Source of the DNA: Sipunculus nudus
Lineage: Eukaryota > Annelida > Sipuncula > Golfingiida > Sipunculidae
Assembly: GCA_026874595.1 (NCBI GenBank)
Contig: CM049306.1
Span: forward strand, 23,173,019-23,237,018
Length of the DNA stretch: 64,000 bases
Direction of reading: 5' to 3'
Shown here: piece by piece, positions 60,288 through 64,000 of the stretch
How positions within the stretch are numbered: position 1 is the first letter of the stretch
Layout of the letters: every line of letters starts with the position of its first letter
Program-made: the position numbers and the translations under genes
The notes under the pieces: model-generated
The model's input: the letters and a program-made list of their open reading frames with translations, nothing else
Told to the model about the DNA's origin: nothing
The model's database searches: none

Positions 60288-61456
60288 ACTAGAATACGGG
60301 TAACCGACAAGTGACTACATGTATCTTCCAAAATCGGATAGTGAGGCATGGATTGAGTGGCAAGGGGAAATAGAGTGAGGTATGTTGCATATTAGCATGG
60401 ATGTCTGCAGCCTAAATGTGATTGTAGGTTGTGCCACCTACCACAAATCCAGAAAGCTGTCCAAGTTGTATACACCTGCAAAATTTTAGGCAGAAAAGTC
60501 AAACCACTACATGTATATGAGCGATTTTTGCCCATGGCAGACAAACAGACAAACACTGTGCAAAAATCTTTGCAGGTAACCCCTCCAGTTTTGTGTATGA
60601 TAAAGACCTATGTGAGATCTAAACACATGCACAATTTTGGCCCAATCGGTCAAATGGTTCCTGAGATATGAGCTTGGATGTGTGCAGCGTTAACTAGAAT
60701 GTAGGTGGCGCCACCTGTCATAAAATCAAGAAAGCTGTCCACGATGTATAAACCTGCAAAATTTTAGGCAGTTATGTCGAACCACTACAGAGAAATGAGT
60801 GATTTTAGGCCACGGCAGACTAACAGACAGACGCTGTGCAAACATTGTTACAGGTGGCGCCACCATTTTTTGTGTATGTTACAGAGCTATCAAAGGGCTA
60901 CATTTGTATAAATTTTATTTCCTGATCGGTCAAACGGTTCCCAAGATATAAGCTTGGATGTCATCAGCGTGAACGTGAACGTAGGTGGCGCCACCTGTCA
61001 TAAAATCAAGAAAGCTATCCTGGATGTATACGCATGACGAATTTCAGGTGAATTAGTCAATTCACTGCAGAGATATGAGTGATTTTAACCCAAGGCAGAT
61101 GAACAGATGGACACTGTGCATGGTTACAGGTGGCGCCACCATTTTTTGTGTATGTTATAAAGCAATCCAAGGGCTACATTTGTATCAATTTTATTTCCTG
61201 ATCGGTCAAGCGGTTCCCGAGATATGAGGGTTTATGAGTGGAAACAGACCCACAAATGGACACTGGATAGAGAGGAAAGGTCAGAGGTCAACGCAAATTG
61301 GTTAGGCACCATTTCACATGTGACCCGATAATAGGTGTAAGTTTGGGAAAAATCGGTTCATTAGTCTCCGAGGAGCTCTCTGGAAACGAACGCCGCCGTG
61401 GTGGAGGAACTCGGTCAAAAACAGTATCCGCAAAACTTTGTTTTGGCGGATACAAA
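60288..61456 (+). mobile_element. family B tandem-body element, copy 2
   Basis: Same start (ACTAGAATACGGGTA) and same ordered blocks as copy 1, with units at 60423, 60701 and 60981 (spacing ~279). It ends in a better-kept hairpin: stems GTATCCGC (61424-61431) and GCGGATAC (61446-61453) around AAAACTTTGTTTTG. The family A array follows immediately. Confidence 0.77.
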
Positions 61457-63532
61457 AATACAGGTGGCTCCACCAGTCTGCAGAAACTAATAAAAACACT
61501 TAATGGTCAATATCCATGCAAAAAATCATGGTGATCTCTGCATTAGTTGTTCAGATACTTCAGTTTTTGTATCAAATTGTCCATTATTCTGAGGGATACT
61601 TCGTAGTCCTATAGCTTGAAGGATATGGGTAACAGAGACCTAATTTCAAGTTTCCACAGGCACCTTTCATGGGCCTCCTTGCATGACAAGAATGAAGATT
61701 CTAGGTCCAGTTGTTGCGATTTGTACCCTGTTGACAGATAACCACATCTTTAAAGGTCTCAAAAAAAAGAAAAAAATTCGTAAAAATTTGAAAAAAAATA
61801 GAGGTGGCACACCCAGTCTGCAGAAACTGATGGAACAGCTCATGGTCAATATGTATGCCGAAAATCATGACCATCAGTGTTGTAGTTATTGAAATACTGC
61901 AGTTTTTGTATCAAATTTTCCATTATTCTGGGGGGGGGGGGGGTATTTTGGACCCATACAGCTTAAAGAATATGGGTAACAGAGACCTAATTTCAAGTTT
62001 CCATGGAGACTTTTCATGGGTCTCCCTGTGTGTCAAGAATGAAGATTCTTGGTCCAGTTTTTATGATTTGTGCCCTGTTAACAGATGTTCATATCTTTAA
62101 AGGTCTCAAAAATACAGAAAAATTTCGTAAAAAAAAACCGAACAAATACAGGTGGTGCCACCAGTCTGCAGAAACTTATGAAACACTCCATGATCAATAT
62201 CCATGCAAACAATTATGGTTATCTCTGCATTAGTTGTTCAGATACTTTAGCTTTTGTATCAAATTTTCCATTATTCTGAGCTGTACTTTGGAGTGCCATA
62301 GCTCAAAGGATATGGGTAACAGAGACCAAATTTCAGGTTTCCCTGGAGACTTATCATGGGTCTCCCTGTGTGTCAAGAACGAAGATTCTAGGTCCAATCG
62401 TTAAGATTTGTACCCTGTTGACAGATAACTACATCCTTAAAGGTCTCAAAAATGGAGAAAACAATTCGTGAACATTGAAAAATACAGGTGGCGCCACCAG
62501 TCTGCACAAACTGATGAAACATCTCATGATCAATATGTATGTCGAAAATCATGACCATCAGTGATGTAGTTAATGAGATATTGAAGTTTTTGTATGAAAT
62601 TTTTGACTATTCTGGGGGGTAATTTTGGGCCCCATAGCTCGAAGGATATGGGTAACAGAGACCTAATTTCTGGTTTCCACGGAGACTTTTCATAGGTCTC
62701 TCAGTGTGTCGAAAATGAAGATTCTAGGTCCAGTCGTTACGATTTGTGCCACGCTAACAGATGACAGCATCCTCAAAGGTCTCAAAAATAGAGGAAAAAA
62801 TCGTAAAAAATCAAACAGTACAGGTGGCGCCACCAGTCTGCAGGAACTGATCGAACATCTCATGATCAATATGTATGCCAAAAATGAAGACCATCAGTGA
62901 TGTAGTTATTGAAATATTGAAGTTTTTGTATGAAATTTTTTACTATTTTGGGGGGTACTTTGGGGCCCCATAGCTCGGAGGATATGGGTAACAGAGACCT
63001 AATTTCTGGTTTCCAAGGAGATTTTTCATGGACCTCTCAGTGTGTCAAGAATTAAGATTCTAAGTCCAGTCTTTATGATTTGTGCCTTGTTAACAGATGT
63101 TCACATTTTTTAAGGTCTCAAAAATAGAGAAAAATATTCGTAAAAAATCGAAAAAAAATACAGGTGGCGCCACCAGTCTGCAGGAAGTGATGTAACATCT
63201 CATGATCAATATGTATGCCAAAAATCATGACCATCAGTCAAGTAGTTAATGAGATATTGAAGTTTTTGTATGAAATTTTTGACTTTTCTGGGGGGTACTT
63301 TGGGGCCACATAGCTCGAAGGATATGGGTAACAGAGACCTTTTTTCTGGTTTCCAAGGAGATTTTTTATGGACCTCTCAGAATCCCAAGTTACAAGGTTC
63401 TAGGTCCAGCGGTTACGATTTGTGCCTGGTTAACGGACGGACAGATGGACAGACGGACAGACGGACAGACGGACGACGGACAAAGAGTGATCGCTATAGC
63501 TCAGATGACTTTCAGTCAGCTGAGCTAAAAAC
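61457..63532 (+). mobile_element. family A tandem array (six ~340-bp units) with hairpin tail
   Basis: GGTGGCGCCACCAGTCTGCA-type unit starts lie near 61463, 61803, 62152, 62487, 62823 and 63163 (spacing 335-349). Each unit has ATATGGGTAACAGAGACCTA, AAGATTCTAGGTCCAG and AAAGGTCTCAAAAAT. The end has a GGACGGACAGAC microsatellite (63434-63478) and the AGCTCAG...CTGAGCT hairpin (63498-63528). A G12 run interrupts the second unit near 61930. Frames inside are repeat translations. Confidence 0.8.
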
Positions 63533-64000
63533 TAAACGAAGCTGTGAGATTCTGTAGTACACACAAATCTAACTCAGGTAAACTGGTAACAGGTATGTCA
63601 AACAAAACCTAGTAACAGGTATGTCAAATTTACCTAAAGGTACACTATGTTCCCTGATAAAATATATTCAATGGAACATAATCCCGGCAATTTATGACAG
63701 TAGATAAAACACTTTCAATTCAATTCACTTATTCTGCTTAATCTGAAATAAATATCCTGTCTGAGAAAGGACAAAGTCAGCATTGATTCAAATGAAAACT
63801 AAGTAATGGGTTGAAGACATATAGTACAAATGTTTTGAAAGTCCATACTCCTAAAACCAATAACTGGCTAAAAAGAGCAGTCAATTGCACAACAGGTCAT
63901 TTTACACAGTCACAGAGTCTGTGGGCTAATTGTCCACTTTACATGATCCATCTTAAGTTTTACATTTTAAGTGCTGAAAGAAACATATAACCAAGTTCTT
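63533..64000. other. CLINT1 intron, no gene seen
   Basis: AT-rich end of the window, with a short duplicated phrase AACAGGTATGTCAAA (63588 and 63613). No ENTH exon recognised. Confidence 0.4.

Noticed and set aside
57751..63532. Autonomous Helitron with Rep/helicase
   Set aside because: Neither family A nor B contains any Rep or helicase-like coding sequence; both are non-coding tandem bodies.
52660..64000. Remaining ENTH exons of CLINT1
   Set aside because: I looked on the - strand for the conserved ENTH blocks preceding RQKVK and found none; the exons are presumably beyond the window.

Overview
The window is eukaryotic and animal. It is AT-rich, its genes have short exons with GT-AG introns of several kb, and repeats fill most of the rest. 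The repeat content points to a mollusc, most likely a bivalve. It includes Helitron-like/'pearl'-type elements with tandem bodies, an ACGG-type microsatellite and a terminal hairpin, plus tRNA-derived SINEs, one of them resembling V-SINEs. Species was not determined.

Two host genes converge. On the + strand, four exons (3386-9357) give the C-terminal ~179 residues of WDR1/AIP1, the actin-interacting WD-repeat cofactor of cofilin; its 5' part lies left of the window. On the - strand, 13 phase-consistent exons (52542 down to 24419) give most of clathrin interactor 1 (CLINT1/epsinR): the end of the ENTH region, a disordered charged linker, DFxDF-type repeats, an M/Q/P-rich tail and the conserved C-terminus. 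Exons for most of the ENTH domain lie beyond 64000. All other open frames examined look like repeat translations or chance frames.

Layout. 1-872: 5' part of an intact gag-like frame (- strand) of an LTR retrotransposon inside a WDR1 intron. 3.4-9.9 kb: WDR1 exons with a repeat-filled last intron. 9.9-20.4 kb: intergenic, with several tandem-body elements and a 243-bp insertion that is mostly one near-perfect hairpin flanked by a 13-bp target duplication. 20.4-24.4 kb: probable long CLINT1 3'UTR. 24.4-52.5 kb: CLINT1 exons. Their introns hold a 101-bp minisatellite carrying copies of a CLINT1 exon end, decayed tandem copies of the same exon, a Mutator-like transposase fragment, a full-length SINE with target duplication, a 27-bp minisatellite, tandem-body elements, and a 3.2-kb TTAA-flanked transposon with a broken THAP domain. 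52.6-64 kb: a CLINT1 intron with a decayed copy of the ENTH-end exon, two SINE relics, two copies of a 280-bp-repeat element and a six-unit 340-bp-repeat element.

The strongest themes for a second look are three. (1) Repeat elements look modular: unrelated tandem bodies share the same terminal cassettes and a common GGTGGCGCCACC palindrome. (2) CLINT1 shows repeated exon duplication and decay, with one copy that appears to have gained a new 5' splice site. (3) The long hairpin insertion at 15.6 kb. All calls rest on reading the sequence; no alignment or database search was run.
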